Assembly: GCA_963575645.1 (NCBI GenBank) | Contig: OY754466.1 | Span: 16,470,001-16,534,000 of the forward strand | Reading direction: 5' to 3' | Source of the DNA: Xanthostigma xanthostigma | Lineage: Eukaryota > Arthropoda > Insecta > Raphidioptera > Raphidiidae | Length of the DNA stretch: 64,000 nt | Shown: positions 32,640-44,584 of the stretch, one piece after another | Layout: each line of letters starts with the position of its first letter | Position numbering within the stretch: the stretch's first letter is position 1 | Notes under the pieces: model-generated | What the model was told of the DNA's origin: nothing | Seen by the model: the letters and a program-made list of their open reading frames with translations, nothing else | The model's database searches: none | Translations under genes and position numbers: made by a program

Positions 32640-33325
32640 ATATACTTTTAAAGAGTCTCATATATATGCTAAACTCTTTAATAATCTTAAGTCTACGTTT
32701 ATCTGCGTCTTCTTTAGGACTTTGCACCCTGAACCTGGCAATACCAAATCGGGTAGGAAATTAGAAGGTAGAAACGACTCTCTCACCCTTTCCTCTCAAC
32801 AGCCGGTTGAAGTCGTAAAAGGGAAGTATTTCACTTTTCATCTGATCCAGGTTAATTTGCCCCCCCCTCTAGCTTCAATAAATTGAAAATTCAATAGATA
32901 CATTTTACGGCTCCTCCGATTAGGACTTGGGAACTGGATGATGCCGTGGAAACACAACGACGTCGCAATGAACTCGAATATTGTCAAACCAAAAATAATT
33001 TTTGTTAAGTACGCCACTGTCAGATAAAGAAGAATATAAAGGCGTCCAGATTACTGTCTCCGGATTGTTTTTCCATGGTCAATGTCTGACATTGGTGAAG
33101 AAAATGCATTAAAGTTCGAGACATTCAATAAACTCTGATAAAACGCTACATTATTGATGTTTATACTTATGTAAATATTTGCAAAGTTTGGATAATAAAC
33201 TGTTTAATCAAACGCTAAAAAGATCTAGTTGCCGTCTTTTCTTAATAAAATAAAACTCTATGACATGTTGTTAAAGTACATTTTATCGTGGTCAATCTTT
33301 TCTGTCGTTTTAATCTATTGAACAT
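32640..33325. other. Unassigned sequence, transcript-like composition
   Basis: The 32860-33130 part is more balanced in base composition (for example GGAACTGGATGATGCCGTGG) but no frame is open for long. No family recognised. Confidence 0.35.
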
Positions 33326-33329
33326 TATT

Positions 33330-33938
33330 TAAGATTATAAATTTCAGTTAATTGGGCGACGGGACCATTCCAACTTCAAAAATATTGAAATTTGATACAG
33401 TTTAATAAACAAAATAAAACTTCTGATATCGAGTGAGGTGACGCGGGTAATGGCTAGTGTTCAATATGACATAAGCTATTCGTTGCAATAGTTACCTACA
33501 TAATATGTTCCCCGTTATGTAAAAATTAATCTGCTGATTTTTTTTATTTTAAAATATTTCAAAAACTATAAAGTTTAGAAAAAAGAAACTTTTTAGAAAA
33601 AATAAGTAGAATAATAAACCGTTATGAAAAGTATACCATTATTATATTAAAAAAAACACCGTTATAGCATATACCTCTTCTGCGCGTGCGCCGATTTTCC
33701 CCATAAACAATAGGACTCTACATATTTACATACTAAGCATCCTCCCAAAATTTGGTTTTAATCCGCTTATCCGTTTGATCTGTATCGTGCTCACAGACTA
33801 ACAGACGCACAGTTTTCCAAAAATATGTTTTTTTGCATTCGGAGGACCTCAAACGAAAAGATTGAAAAATTTTGAAAAGTGATTTTTGACCTAATCTAGT
33901 ACCATTCTCCACTAACTTGCGGGTTGTAATGGTAAAAT
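33330..33938 (+). repeat. Family A repeat, full-length copy
   Basis: Starts CAGTTAATTGGGCGACGGGA and ends TTGTAATGGTAAAA, with the CATCCTCCCAAAATTTGGTT core. The upstream ATTTAAGATTATA is also shared with the copy at 34601. Confidence 0.75.
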
Positions 33939-33939
33939 A

Positions 33940-34595
33940 TAAATGCGAATTAGTTCTAGGTCTGTATAATCGTGTTAGTTTGTGTTAAACATACTAAAAA
34001 AAAATTTACGACAGTTATGTTCTAAATCGTTCACAAATCTTTTAGGATTCATACACTTAAAAATATGAACTAGTACCTACTAGATCTAATACTAGGTCTT
34101 GGAAGTTGGTGTCTAAAGCTTTTAAAACTGTTTTCAGCAAAAAAAAAAAACGATGTTCTGTATTTATTTTAGAAATAAAGCTTCGTTTTATGTATAATAC
34201 ATCGATTCTTTTTGCTGTAGTTGTATTGTTGAATGGGTTGCGCAGTGGGCCATATAAGCTTAAAAGTTAGATAAAATTCAAACTGGCAGAAATACCAATA
34301 AAAACATTTATATTTGTCTTAGCGATATAGGAATATGGCAGTCATAATATGACCATGAATGACGTAACAAAAAACGAGTGTCTAGAAATAGTTTTCTTGG
34401 TAGCGGCGGCAACAAACGAAGAAACGCTCTTCACGGTCGCATGACGCGAGCTGACTGTCCGTTTGCATCGTTGTCTATTAAAAGCCCCCTCCCCTCGCCC
34501 TTTACGCGACGTGACGTGTTGCTACGTTCCTTTTTGACAGAGTTACAGAGGTGAGCGCCATTACCCAGTGAGCGCCATTCCCCCTCCCACCCCTA
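33940..34595. other. Unassigned; GC-rich block at 34370-34600
   Basis: The GC-rich block contains GTGAGCGCCATT twice in tandem and ACGCGACGTGACGTGTTGC, but no gene or element could be named. Confidence 0.35.
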
Positions 34596-34600
34596 AACAG

Positions 34601-34721
34601 TATTTAAGATTATATATTACAGTCAATTGGGCGACGGGATCATTCCAGCTTCAAAAATATTGAAATTTGATACAGTCTTATAAACAAAATAAAACTTCTG
34701 ATATCGAGTGAGGTGACGCTA
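34601..34721 (+). repeat. Family A repeat, left fragment
   Basis: Matches the first 120 bp of the copy at 33330 and stops in the hairpin region (ATCGAGTGAGGTGACGCT). Confidence 0.7.
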
Positions 34722-34836
34722 CGTAAAAAAGCGGCATCCATTTACATCTATGCACCCGTTTTTTGTGAAGTCGTTCACCGTCATATTACGGTACCGCTAT
34801 CTTAGGAAACTAGGGCTTTAGTTATGGACGGTTTTC

Positions 34837-35375
34837 TTAAGGTAGTACGAGCACCACGGCAATTTTAAATAAAAGGCTTGATTTTTTTTATATGAAGTTG
34901 GGCTAAGTCTAAACCAATTCTGAAAATTTTAGGAGGGGTTGCCCGATTTTTAAATAAATAAATGACGTCAAAAGTAAGCATATTTAACATTGGCTTTATG
35001 GTAAAACGGTAAATGGATAATATTATGTTTTCATTGATTTCTCCAAAAGTCAAAACTAGTCGGTGGAAATTAAAAAAAAACTATTTAAATTAAAGTTAAA
35101 ACCTTAATAAATTATTGAAAACAAAAAACCTCAAATGCCCGACTAATTAAAAAGATATTTAATTAAAAAGATTAAATATATTTTTAATTAGTCGGGCACA
35201 ACGGGTTTTTTGTTTTCAATAATTTATTAAGGTTTTAACTTTAATTTAAATGTTTTTTTTTAATTTCCACCGACTAGTTTTGGAGAAATCAATAAAAACA
35301 TACCATCCATCTACCGAAATATAAAAAAAATCAAGCCTTTTATTTAAAGTTGCCTTGGTGCTCGTACTACCTTAA
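34837..35375. repeat. 540-bp foldback element
   Basis: Ends TTAAGGTAGTACGAGCACCA and the inverse TGCTCGTACTACCTTAA. Arms match through AAGGCTTGATTTTTTT, TTGATTTCTCCAAAA, ACTAGTCGGTGGAAATTAAA, ACCTTAATAAATTATTGAAA and CCCGACTAATTAAAAA around an AT-rich centre. The left arm has about 105 bp not found in the right arm (about 34893-35005), an insertion or an asymmetric loss. Confidence 0.75.
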
Positions 35376-35379
35376 AAGT

Positions 35380-37145
35380 TTTTTCATCTGAAATTTCCAG
35401 GAATTTTTTTTTTCAGACCACTTTTATTTCTGATGTCGTGGTATATTAATTTTATGTTTATAAAACCTTTCTTAATGGACGTGTATTAATACTTTTCCCG
35501 TATATCCCTTTCAATCGTAATTATCGTTTTTATACCATAAGCATTTCTTTTTAATTCGGGTAAGATTTAGCATCATTCTAGTATTTCAAATTGACAATTT
35601 TGACCACGTTTCCTTGTAGGTATTATGGCCCACCGTGAATCTGATCTGTTGTACGTTTCACAGCATATGTATTTTTGCACACATGTATCTTTTCGGTATC
35701 CGAGAAAAGAGAATTTACTATTGATTTACTATTAGGTTTGTCTTTGACGATATGGACGAACTGCCAGACGATATACCGTCATTGAGGAAACACAACGTTC
35801 GACAAACTACTTCCAGAATTTTACGTTATTGCCCAACTATTTTTATTACATTTGCATTCCGCTTTTTATACTATTGTTATGCTTATTCTCTGTTCTGTAT
35901 TTATCGCTCACTGTTTTATTTACACTTATTGAGCGTCTATAATATACAATCTCTCTCTCTCTAGGATGCACAACATCACAAAGCTTTTATCATCTAGGAA
36001 CTTGGTTCGTAGCTGATATCTCAAATATATATATGTTTAAAGTGTGGCATTTCGGCGCTTTGGTGTGCAAAATGAATGAAACGCCATTAAAACAAATTTT
36101 AAATATATGTATACAATGGAAATGTAAATAAAATAAATCGAATTGCAAAAATAAATGTATACTATCCAGTTTTAATTCAATTGTGTGTGCTGCGACAGGC
36201 CTTTTTTAAATCAAACGTCCGATGGGATATGGGAAAGCGTCAAAGTTATGGTAATGCATTGTTAGTTGTTTTATAATATTCTTACTGTAACAAAACTGTT
36301 CTAGTACGTGGTGAAAATTATTTATTTACAATAATAAAGCTATCCAGATATCCATGTTTCAGTAAAAACCGGAATTTTTCCCATGTTAATTAAAATGGCA
36401 AACAAACTCGGTTTGAGCCATCCACAGGTTTGATCTGGGAAGCTGAAATTTTAGGAGATTTTTTTTAGGTCCAGTGCTATTTCATCATAATATTACACTG
36501 CGTTATAATATATTAATCCACGCACTTGATACATAATCTGCAATTTTTTTATTATAATATATTTAACGACGAAAGCCAAAAATACGATATGGTGTAAGCA
36601 AAGGTGCATATTGGTGGAAGTACGGGTATAAAAAAATATACGAATTTTTTTCAAAAAAATTAACGACAAATGTCTGTTAGATGTATTTTGTTCAGCCCCA
36701 TTAGTGCGTGGACACATGTACGCATTCTGTGCTTGGAGCGCTATATAGTTACAGGCGAGGGTGTCCCGTTAAAATAAATGTACGTTAGCTCCACGCAACT
36801 GTGAATTCATTTTATATATTTAGAACATTTGGTTCAAGGTTTTATTACCTTTTTGTCAATGTCAATTTTTACTTTTTGTGGCCGCTATGTTTCTTGTCAG
36901 TTTGTTCTATTCGCAATATTGAGATTGATTGCTTTCGACCCATTACTACATTATTATAAATAGTCCTATTATTACCCTCAGTCGTTTTCACTTTCTTTTT
37001 CTTTAAATACAAAAATAAATAATTACCCTCAAAACACTTCTTTTATTGAAAGCGCCAACAAAGGCAAATAATAGCGTTATACATAGGTAGAGAGTTAAAA
37101 TTTACACAGAGTGTGTACCTATGTCTATTGCCGCTATAACAACAA
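35380..37145. other. Unassigned AT-rich sequence
   Basis: Short frames only, with a (TC)n run at 35952-35963. No gene or element supported. Confidence 0.45.
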
Positions 37146-37150
37146 ATAAT

Positions 37151-37440
37151 GAAAAACCAAGATGGCGAATTTCAAAATGGCCGTCATGCAAATTTGAACA
37201 AAAATCTCTGATAAAGCTGATATTAAGCATGCGTGTTCAATCCTATTAGCAATATAGGAAAAGTAAAGAAAAAAGATGGCGAATTTCAAAATGGCCGCCT
37301 TACAAATTAAAAAAAATCTCTGATTGAGCTGATATTGGACATGCGTGTTCCTATTAAAATTATACGAGAATGAAAAATGAAACCAAGGCGGCAAATTTCA
37401 AAATGGCCGCCATGTAAATTAAAAGAAAACGATTAAGCTA
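37151..37440 (+). repeat. Tandem repeat, about 113-bp unit, three copies
   Basis: Units share GATGGCGAATTTCAAAATGG followed by CCGYC at 37161, 37275 and 37386, then AAATTNAAA, TCTCTGAT, GCTGATATT and ATGCGTGTTC. The third copy lacks its right part. Confidence 0.75.
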
Positions 37441-37457
37441 AAATAAATACATAGAGT

Positions 37458-37525
37458 TATATCTTGTACGATGGTACGGAATTCTTCGTATGCGGGTTCG
37501 ACTCGCACTTGACTGGTTTTATTTA
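37458..37525 (+). repeat. Terminus of a common insect repeat
   Basis: GGTACGGAATTCTTCGTATG then CGGGTTCGACTCGCACTTGA and CTGGTTTT resembles the conserved 3' end (GGAACCCTTCGTGCGCGAGT-like) of a repeat I know from lepidopteran genomes; the name is not certain. Confidence 0.5.
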
Positions 37526-37529
37526 CGTT

Positions 37530-38210
37530 TCCGAGAAAACCGCATTCATTCTTGTATTTTCTTAAGATTTTCCTAGACTTTAAACACGATATCTACACTT
37601 ACGTACACATATTCGCTCTAGTGAACAATTTTCGCTCTGATGAAAATCAAGATTCGCTCGGGTTTATATTTTACCTTGCATTGGCCGGAGCAGGAATAAA
37701 AAGTAGCCTATACGTTAAGTTTGGGAATTTAAATCGGTTCAGAGATCTTCGACTGATAACGTCATAAACAAAGACAATCACACAAACTCTAAATAGAAGA
37801 ATGTTTTGAAAGATGAACAGACTTGATTTTATATATTAAACATGTAAGAAATCAATTTTTTTTTTAAAAAAGATTATTCCTTAATACACATGTTTTTTCT
37901 GAGACCAAAACATTTTAAAAAAAAGTTTAATTTAACAAAAAGGTTTTGAGTGAAAGTTAGAAAAAAATATTTTGGATAGTAATGGGACTATTTTTATATT
38001 ACATGTAATTTACAGCAACCTTCGGACAAGATATTTTTTCCCCTTATTTTATTTCCATAAAGAATCGATCCCCAAATAATACTCTCGCTCGTTCAAAGAT
38101 TCTGTATTAACACGTGACCTTATTTCTCATTTATATGCTAATATTGAAGCTGTCATTGAGTTTTTTAACTCTTTCTCGAAAGTTTCTTAAATAAATGATT
38201 TTTCATATAG
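37530..38210. other. Unassigned sequence
   Basis: No supported feature. Confidence 0.4.
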
Positions 38211-38216
38211 TCGTTC

Positions 38217-38470
38217 TTTTACCATTCCAACCCACAAGTGGGGAATGGTACCTACTAGTTTAGGTTAAAAATCACTTTTCAAAAATTTTCCGTTTTGAGG
38301 TCCCCCGAATCCAAAAAACATATTTTTGGAAAAACTCTGTGCGTCTGTTAGTCTGTTTGTCTGTGAACACGATACAGATCAAACGGATGAACGGATTGAA
38401 ACCAAATTTTGGAAGGATGTTTGGTATGCAAATATGAAGAGCCCTTTTGTTTTTGGGGAAAATTGGCTAC
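38217..38470 (-). repeat. Family A repeat, right half
   Basis: TTTACCATTCCAACCCACAA to TTTTTGGGGAAAATTGG is the inverse of the family's last 260 bp. The plus frames at 38326-38654 are by-products of this repeat. Confidence 0.75.
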
Positions 38471-38707
38471 GAAAATTGGTTACGAGGCAACCGTTTTGCC
38501 TCGCCGCAATCTTATTTCATGTTCTATGGTCGGTTTTTATAATACTATGGTACCTATATATAATATGTATTATACTATAATATATTATGTTGTTATATGT
38601 TCGTTACATTTTCAATCTGATGAATCAATTTTACTGTGTGAAAACAATTTTTAACGAGACTTTAGTTTAGTTAGTGGCTGAATACACAAACGTGTAAAAG
38701 CCAAAAG

Positions 38708-38992
38708 TTTATAATAAAAAACGAGAATTTCCTAACAAAATAAATAGAATAATAAGCCGTTACCTATACCATTATTATATAAAAACACCGTTATAGCATA
38801 TGCGCCGATTTTCTTCAATAACAATAGGGCTCTTCATATTTGCATATCAAACATCCTCCCAAAATTTGGTTTCAATCCGCTCATCCATTTGACCTGTATC
38901 TCACAGACAATAAGACGCACAGAATTTTTCCGAAAATTTTTGACCTAATCTAGTAGGTACCATTCTCCACTTGTGGGTTAGAATGGTAAAAA
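38708..38992 (+). repeat. Family A repeat, right half, opposite orientation
   Basis: Continues from AATAGAATAATAAGCCGTTA to GGGTTAGAATGGTAAAAA with an internal deletion of about 90 bp. It forms a head-to-head inverted pair with 38217-38470. Confidence 0.75.
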
Positions 38993-38994
38993 CA

Positions 38995-41325
38995 TGCAGG
39001 CCTATATTTTTTTTTTTTTTGTTTTTTAAAAGTGCATTTTTGGCAGCTCAGTCATTCATGCGAAATAATAAAATAACAAAAAAAATATTATACATTAGCT
39101 TACTACTAAATATAGGAAACAATTAATGTCACTGGTTCACTTTAGAAACTTTTATAAATTAGGCCCCTATTTTGTTTACCTTAGAAATTACGGCTTTTTT
39201 AAATTTTCTAACATAAATATTATGATAACATTTTTCTGTTAAAAACACTGCTTTAAGAAACACATAATATTTTATATAAGTAATAGTAATTTTAGTAAAG
39301 TATTATAAATGAGTACATGTCTCATATTACACGTATCTATCGATCAAGTATCATCGGCTGTGTCTCGCTAATAGAGCTGTTAGATAGGGTGTCATTATTT
39401 AATTTAATCACTTCCAGTTATCTCGAATGGTGCTTTTAGGGATGTGTCAAAACAAGTAGCAATAGACATGCACCGAAACGACTTGGTTTCCGTAACTCAC
39501 TGGCAAATTAAGATTTTCTAAATTATTTCCCATTATCTAATATTCACTGTTGTTAGGCTGACAATAAGCTATTACACCGTTTTTGAAAAGTGTTTTAAAT
39601 GAATCCTAAAGTGAGTAAGAAGCACTACAATTCTTATAATAATAATTTATAACCGAATAGTGCCATAAAAATGCCTTTGAATTTATCGTTATGAATTTTC
39701 GCGCGAAAACGACTAATGACGTCACTGTGATTGTAAATAATAACGATTGTGCACAGTAACCATAATAACACTGTACAATTAAAAATATTTAAGATTGCTG
39801 TGATTATTACATTACCAGTGTAAGTAAGTATACAAGTTAGTAACTCTATTTATTAGACGTTTTTATCCATTGTAGATTAGTAATTTCTGCTTTTACAAAA
39901 CCGTCTTCCATAATGTGAAATTAATAAAATACGGGATAGAAGTCTATAAACGTGATAATAACTTGAAATAACTTCAAAATAACACACAGCACAACATAAA
40001 CGTAGGCTCAGGGAATTAGATGACTTGCGTTTTTCTCGAAACTATGTTTTTGAAGTCTGTGACCACTGAAATTCAAGAACCACTTGATGGATTTAAATGC
40101 AATTTTTACAGCTTATTGAAAGCATAAAAAACAAGGACTTGATCTAAGTATTTTTGTTTTGGTTAAAAACTTCGGCTTTTATAATAATCTGTCCTTGCAA
40201 ATTCGGGTGTAAGCTTTTAGATGCCGCCATTTTATTAATTTTCAAAAAAAAATTCTTCGACTAGGTCCTAGATTTACTATTAAACTAAAGACTTTTCTTT
40301 GTTTTATCGATTTTGGATGAACCAGTACAAAGTTATGATGATCACCGCAAAGCATTACCTACTTGTGAGAGGGGTACAACAGATGGCTATAACTTTGACC
40401 AAAATTATTTTTTTTTTTTTAGTGAAGTCAAGTTGAAATATTATTAGATTTATAAAATAAATTAAATTTTGTCTAACATTTTTTTTTTATTTTTTCATGC
40501 CTCTGACTGCCTCTAGCCCCTTAAACAATATGAATAATTCGTTCCCCGCCCCAAAATATTTTTGATTTTCAATAATATAAAAAACTAAATTTTAAAAAAA
40601 TCATCAAAATTGGAGTTGTTTCTGCGAAGTTCGAAGTAAAAGAATTCATTGACTCGACTAATTGTTTTTGGAGTAATATTCTCATAATACTTAATAACAA
40701 GCAATTATTTATTATTATTTTTCGATAGTCTGCCATCGTCCCCTTCTCAACCAGTCTACATTTTTTTTAATCGAAGCTTTTTGCTCGTAAATATGCCTTT
40801 AATATTTTCCTTTTTTAGATATTATTTTATTTATATTTTTATACAAATACCATTTTGAACACTTCTTTTTAACAAGTTGGCTTATGATTCGGGTTTCCTT
40901 ACAAGTGCTCGTAAAAGTTTAAGGCGAGCAAGTAATCAACAGTTCCAAAAAAGAAGCGTTCAAAAAGATTTCTTTATAATAACAACTAGTATACCCGCGC
41001 AAAACTTTTTGCATGTATTCATATTGTTTTAAAAAAATCGATATTTTGACACAGACCTACGACAATAATTTTATTCCTCTAGCATTAGTTTCCATTTACA
41101 GTTATTTTTCTTTTGATTTAGGTTGATCCATCAAGTTGTCTATATATTTAATTGGTTATAAATTCCAAGAAAATATATTATGTAAGATCTGTTTATCGTT
41201 GTCATGGTTACCCCTCAAGAGCTATCCGAATTTATTTTAAAAAATCTAACCTGATTTGATACAGTTACGATTTTTCTGATCTGAGACGAAGTCACTCTAG
41301 CAATCATAATTATAATACAAACATA
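38995..41325. other. Long AT-rich stretch, nothing secure
   Basis: Homopolymer runs and short frames only. The minus-strand GCGGGTATACTAG at about 40985 looks like a Helitron end but lacks a good hairpin. Segment 40020-40560 has a repeat-like style but no copy in this window. Confidence 0.4.
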
Positions 41326-41328
41326 TAA

Positions 41329-41492
41329 TAACACCGACACATCTAGCAAGCTTCGTGGCGTAATGGTTATAGCATTAGATCCGCAAAGGCAAGGTCCTGA
41401 GTTTTTAAAAATATTTTTTCAATTGTTTTTTTTTTATCATACAGTGGAAAACTTGCGGGATGTGCACTTTTGGTTTTGCCAACTATTTACTA
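41329..41492 (+). mobile_element. tRNA-headed SINE (family B), short copy
   Basis: Head TGGCGTAATGGTTATAGCAT with the same internal words as copy 1 (AGATCCGCAAAGGCAAGGTC), and tail GGAAAACTTGCGGGATGTGC. About 160 bp of the AT-rich body, starting inside the B box, is missing. Confidence 0.7.
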
Positions 41493-41494
41493 CA

Positions 41495-41990
41495 ATGTTG
41501 GCAGCTAGTTGATTGTGTTTACAGATCCAGCAAGCTGTTTGTTTCTCCCTGAAACACGAAGTTCCCGATTATGGACTGAATTCGATAACATACTTGTTAT
41601 AATCTGTATATCATTTCCTTAATGGACTACATTATCGACGAAAACGACGCGCGTATAAATTACGGAAATTGCCCAAATCGATACATCAACTCAATCGTTC
41701 TCAAATTGCGTATAGACTGACCCGCGTCGAAATTCGACGAATTGAGGATATTTGATAAGCATTATAACAATTAGAGAAACATTTTTCATTGTTTACATTA
41801 TTATAAAGAAATGATTCTGAATGCAAAGCGCATGAAAACATGAAAAGAGTTGCTATATAAAGGAATGTATAAAAATATGTCAGATATACTTCAAAGGAAA
41901 GTGCCTTGTAGAAAAAAAGAAATGCTTTGTCTTGTGTATACATACGACGGAAGCAAAGCTTCTTACACATTTTATATCAATGTTTAAAAT
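41495..41990. other. Unassigned sequence
   Basis: No supported feature. Confidence 0.4.
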
Positions 41991-41994
41991 TTAC

Positions 41995-42550
41995 GTAGTC
42001 ACTGCCCCCGTTTTGGTCATTTGCCCCTTAGCTGTTTAGCGTCTATAATACACTAGCGGTATGTGCTTTATTATCGCTTTGCGCGTCAGAGCTGACTTTC
42101 GTTCATACAAGATGTTATATGAAGGGTACACGGGAAGAAGACGATTTGTCAGTAAAAATTCGAAATTAATTTTTTTATGCCATCTTGTAGCCAAAAGTCG
42201 TACCTTTCTGTTGGTGTATTCATTTTAGACAAGAATAGGCTAGGTCAAAAGTTATAAGCGTTGAAAGAAATGCATCAACATAAATGGTACGATCTTAAAC
42301 ACTTCAAAATGCTCTCCTGCACAATTTACATTTTTTAACAAACCGCCTTCTTCCCGTGTACCCTTCATATCTAAGTTAATTTCACAAGAAATCCATTCAA
42401 ATTGTAGCTTTTTGATAAGAGGAGATTCTATTCTATAAAACAGAACCATTTTTAGATCGATTAGAGTTCATAATTACCACTAAAATTGCGATTAAAAATA
42501 ACGAGCAACAGTTGTCGGTTGTTCTGTACGTATATACGTGTGTAGCGCTA
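41995..42550 (-). repeat. Dispersed repeat, occupied by MITE D
   Basis: Inverse copy of 21590-21890, interrupted at the ATAT site by the 248-bp MITE. Homology resumes cleanly on both sides. Confidence 0.7.
42120..42367. mobile_element. MITE family D, copy 2
   Basis: TIRs TGAAGGGTACACGGGAAGAA at both ends, TA on each side. Comparison with the empty paralogue at about 21795 shows a duplicated TA (or ATAT) target, which fits several TA-targeting superfamilies including Tc1/mariner. Confidence 0.8.
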
Positions 42551-42560
42551 TGGCATAGTG

Positions 42561-43183
42561 CAGCGGTGCCCATACTTTTTCTTAAGGAGATCGACCTAGT
42601 AAAAATTTATGACTAAGACATCGACATTTTAACCGTTTAACCCACCAAATATTCATCAAGAAAAAAATTAGCATAAGTAAAACTACATTGGGTGCAAAGT
42701 GTCAAATCTGTATTAAATTTTTAATCATCCAGTATTACAAAAAGAAATTCAAATATTAGTGGTATCGACAATATTAAAAATGAAAAATTATCGTGATGCT
42801 AATGTCGAAGCATGACAAAATGTTCGCAGTTACGAATATTCTCAGTTAAAGCTAGACGCAAGCAGGCTGTCAGGTGGTGATTTGTGAGACGAGTACGATA
42901 TTTTAATTTTATTACTTTCATATGAGGAAATGCAGACTCGCACGGATATGTCGATGCAAAGAACGCAGTTATTTGCAGTGCTATTTGCTTTATTAACGGA
43001 TATTTCATTTCGGGTATAGATGACCAGAAAGGATAACTGTCGCCAACTCTAGCTTTTAAGTTGATATCCGAAATGAGCTTCAACATAGAAAAAAGCTACA
43101 GTTTTAAGGTCGATCACTGATAATTTTAACTATCATCGGCGATCGATCTTAAAACCTCTCGCGATCAATTATGGGCACTTCTG
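42561..43183. mobile_element. hAT transposon, internally deleted
   Basis: The ends CAGCGGTGCCCATA and the inverse of CAGAAGTGCCCATA are hAT-type TIRs. A perfect 8-bp target duplication, GCATAGTG, lies at 42553-42560 and 43184-43191. Only the transposase C-terminus remains, so the 623-bp element could move only with help. Confidence 0.85.
42799..43086 (-). pseudogene. hAT transposase, C-terminal dimerisation region
   Basis: The frame includes YPLIKQIALQITAFFASTYP, then CESAFPHMKVIKLKYRTRLT and NHHLTACLRLAL, the hAT C-terminal dimerisation domain as in ZBED5/GTF2IRD2-like transposases (usual form STYLCEsaFSxMKxIKxKYRsrLtdehL). The end of the protein is present and in frame; the N-terminal zinc finger and the catalytic core are absent. 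The 95 codons here compare with 500-700 in complete proteins of this type. Confidence 0.8.
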
Positions 43184-43434
43184 GCATAGTGGATAAGGCT
43201 TTAGTCTAGCATTGACAAGCTCTCGGGTTCGATTTCTGCCGACACCATTGAATTTTATTTATTTTTTTATTCCATTTTATTCCACTTATAATTTATATAT
43301 TATACATATTTTTATTTATATGTTCCTGAATTTTAATTATTTTTTATTTTTTTAAATCTATTTTTTCAATTTTCATTATATGGTGGAAAACTTGCGGGAG
43401 GTGTGCTTTTGTTTTTGCCAACTATTTTAATTTA

Positions 43435-44170
43435 ATTATGAAATTAATGAACAATCACGTAGTCTTGAGGAACTACCTACTTGATTTTTCAAACTACTTG
43501 ATAGGTATTTGACTACTTGACTTGACACGATTTTGATACTTGATTTGAGTTTGACTTGATTTAGAGTCCAGATAAGCATTGAGTGGGGAAGGGTTGTCAT
43601 TCAAATGTAAGGAAATATATGGACGCCTTTTGGGTTTTGTGAAATCAATAACGAAACACTTTTGTTTGTATAGAGATGGATTAATATTGAAAATTTGTTA
43701 GCGCAACGAAATGTGGCGGAGCATCAATTGAAAGAAATTGATGTGAAAGGCCAACTGTAATAGGTGCGTCATTTCTCAAACACACACGCACTCTTGTGAA
43801 AACAACATAGAAAATGCAATGAGTAAGGAGAAAACTAAATTTACGACGTATCCTGAACTTGTCTGATCGAAGGTATAAATTGAACCTTTACCCTTTGTGT
43901 TCTCTGACACCGTAGCATAATTCCTTACTGAAAAATATATCATATTCGTTGATTCTTAGCATTTCAGATATTTTCGCACTTTCACTTTTTCCTCTTTTCC
44001 TTACATACGAGTAAATACAGAAACTTATAACAAGAGAAGATAAGATAAAATTTATTAGAAAAAATTATACACAGAAAAATAAAACAATTTCTTAGGCAGC
44101 GTTGACTAAACAAAAAACAAAAGAATATTAATACAGAACCAACAGTGATTTGAATTGGGAAAAATTATAA
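43435..44170. other. Unassigned; TACTTGACTTGA tract at 43450-43570
   Basis: The tract repeats ACTACTTGA and TGATTTGAGT words. The remainder has no supported feature. Confidence 0.4.
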
Positions 44171-44269
44171 TAACCATGACTACTTATTAAAAATTGTTTG
44201 TTATTATTTTTTCAATATTTGACAATTAAAAACATAAATGCGAATTTTTTTTTCAAAAACCAATTAGAA

Positions 44270-44410
44270 ACTAATTATTAATGAATTTTTATATTTTTTA
44301 GATCAATTCTGAAAAAGGTCCAAATCCGGACCGAAACTTTATGTATTAATTTTTATATTTTTTGTTAATATATTTGTCTGAAAAATTGGTCGATAAATTT
44401 ATTTATTGAC
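44270..44410 (+). repeat. Dispersed repeat, copy 1 of 2
   Basis: Shares AATTTTTATATTTTTTAGAT, TTCTGAAGAAGATCCAAAT-like, GACCGAAAC and AAAAATTGGTCGA with 58915-59060. A small inverted word (GGTCCAAATCCGGACC) lies in its centre. Confidence 0.65.
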
Positions 44411-44584
44411 TAGTTGATGCATGTTGAATTTTTTAAAATAGTTATGATCTAAATTATAAAGTTTTGATAACAAAAGGTACGTAGACATAATTAATTAGTG
44501 TTTCAAAGCTCATGTATACTGTGATTACCAATATCACTTATAAACTTATAACAAACTATTTAGAGCGGATACTGTGTTTATTAG

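Larger units (their letters stand above)
42535..43434 (+). mobile_element. tRNA-headed SINE (family B) split by a hAT element
   Basis: With the hAT at 42561-43183 removed, the head reads TATGGCATAGTGGATAAGGC with A box TGGCATAGTGG and B box GGGTTCGATTTC, then an AT-rich body and the tail GGAAAACTTGCGGGAGGTGT. It is the most diverged of the three copies, and its pol III promoter is now broken. Confidence 0.7.

Noticed and set aside
40975..41000. A Helitron 3' end on the minus strand (GCGGGTATACTAG)
   Set aside because: No proper hairpin precedes the CTAG and no 5' end was seen.
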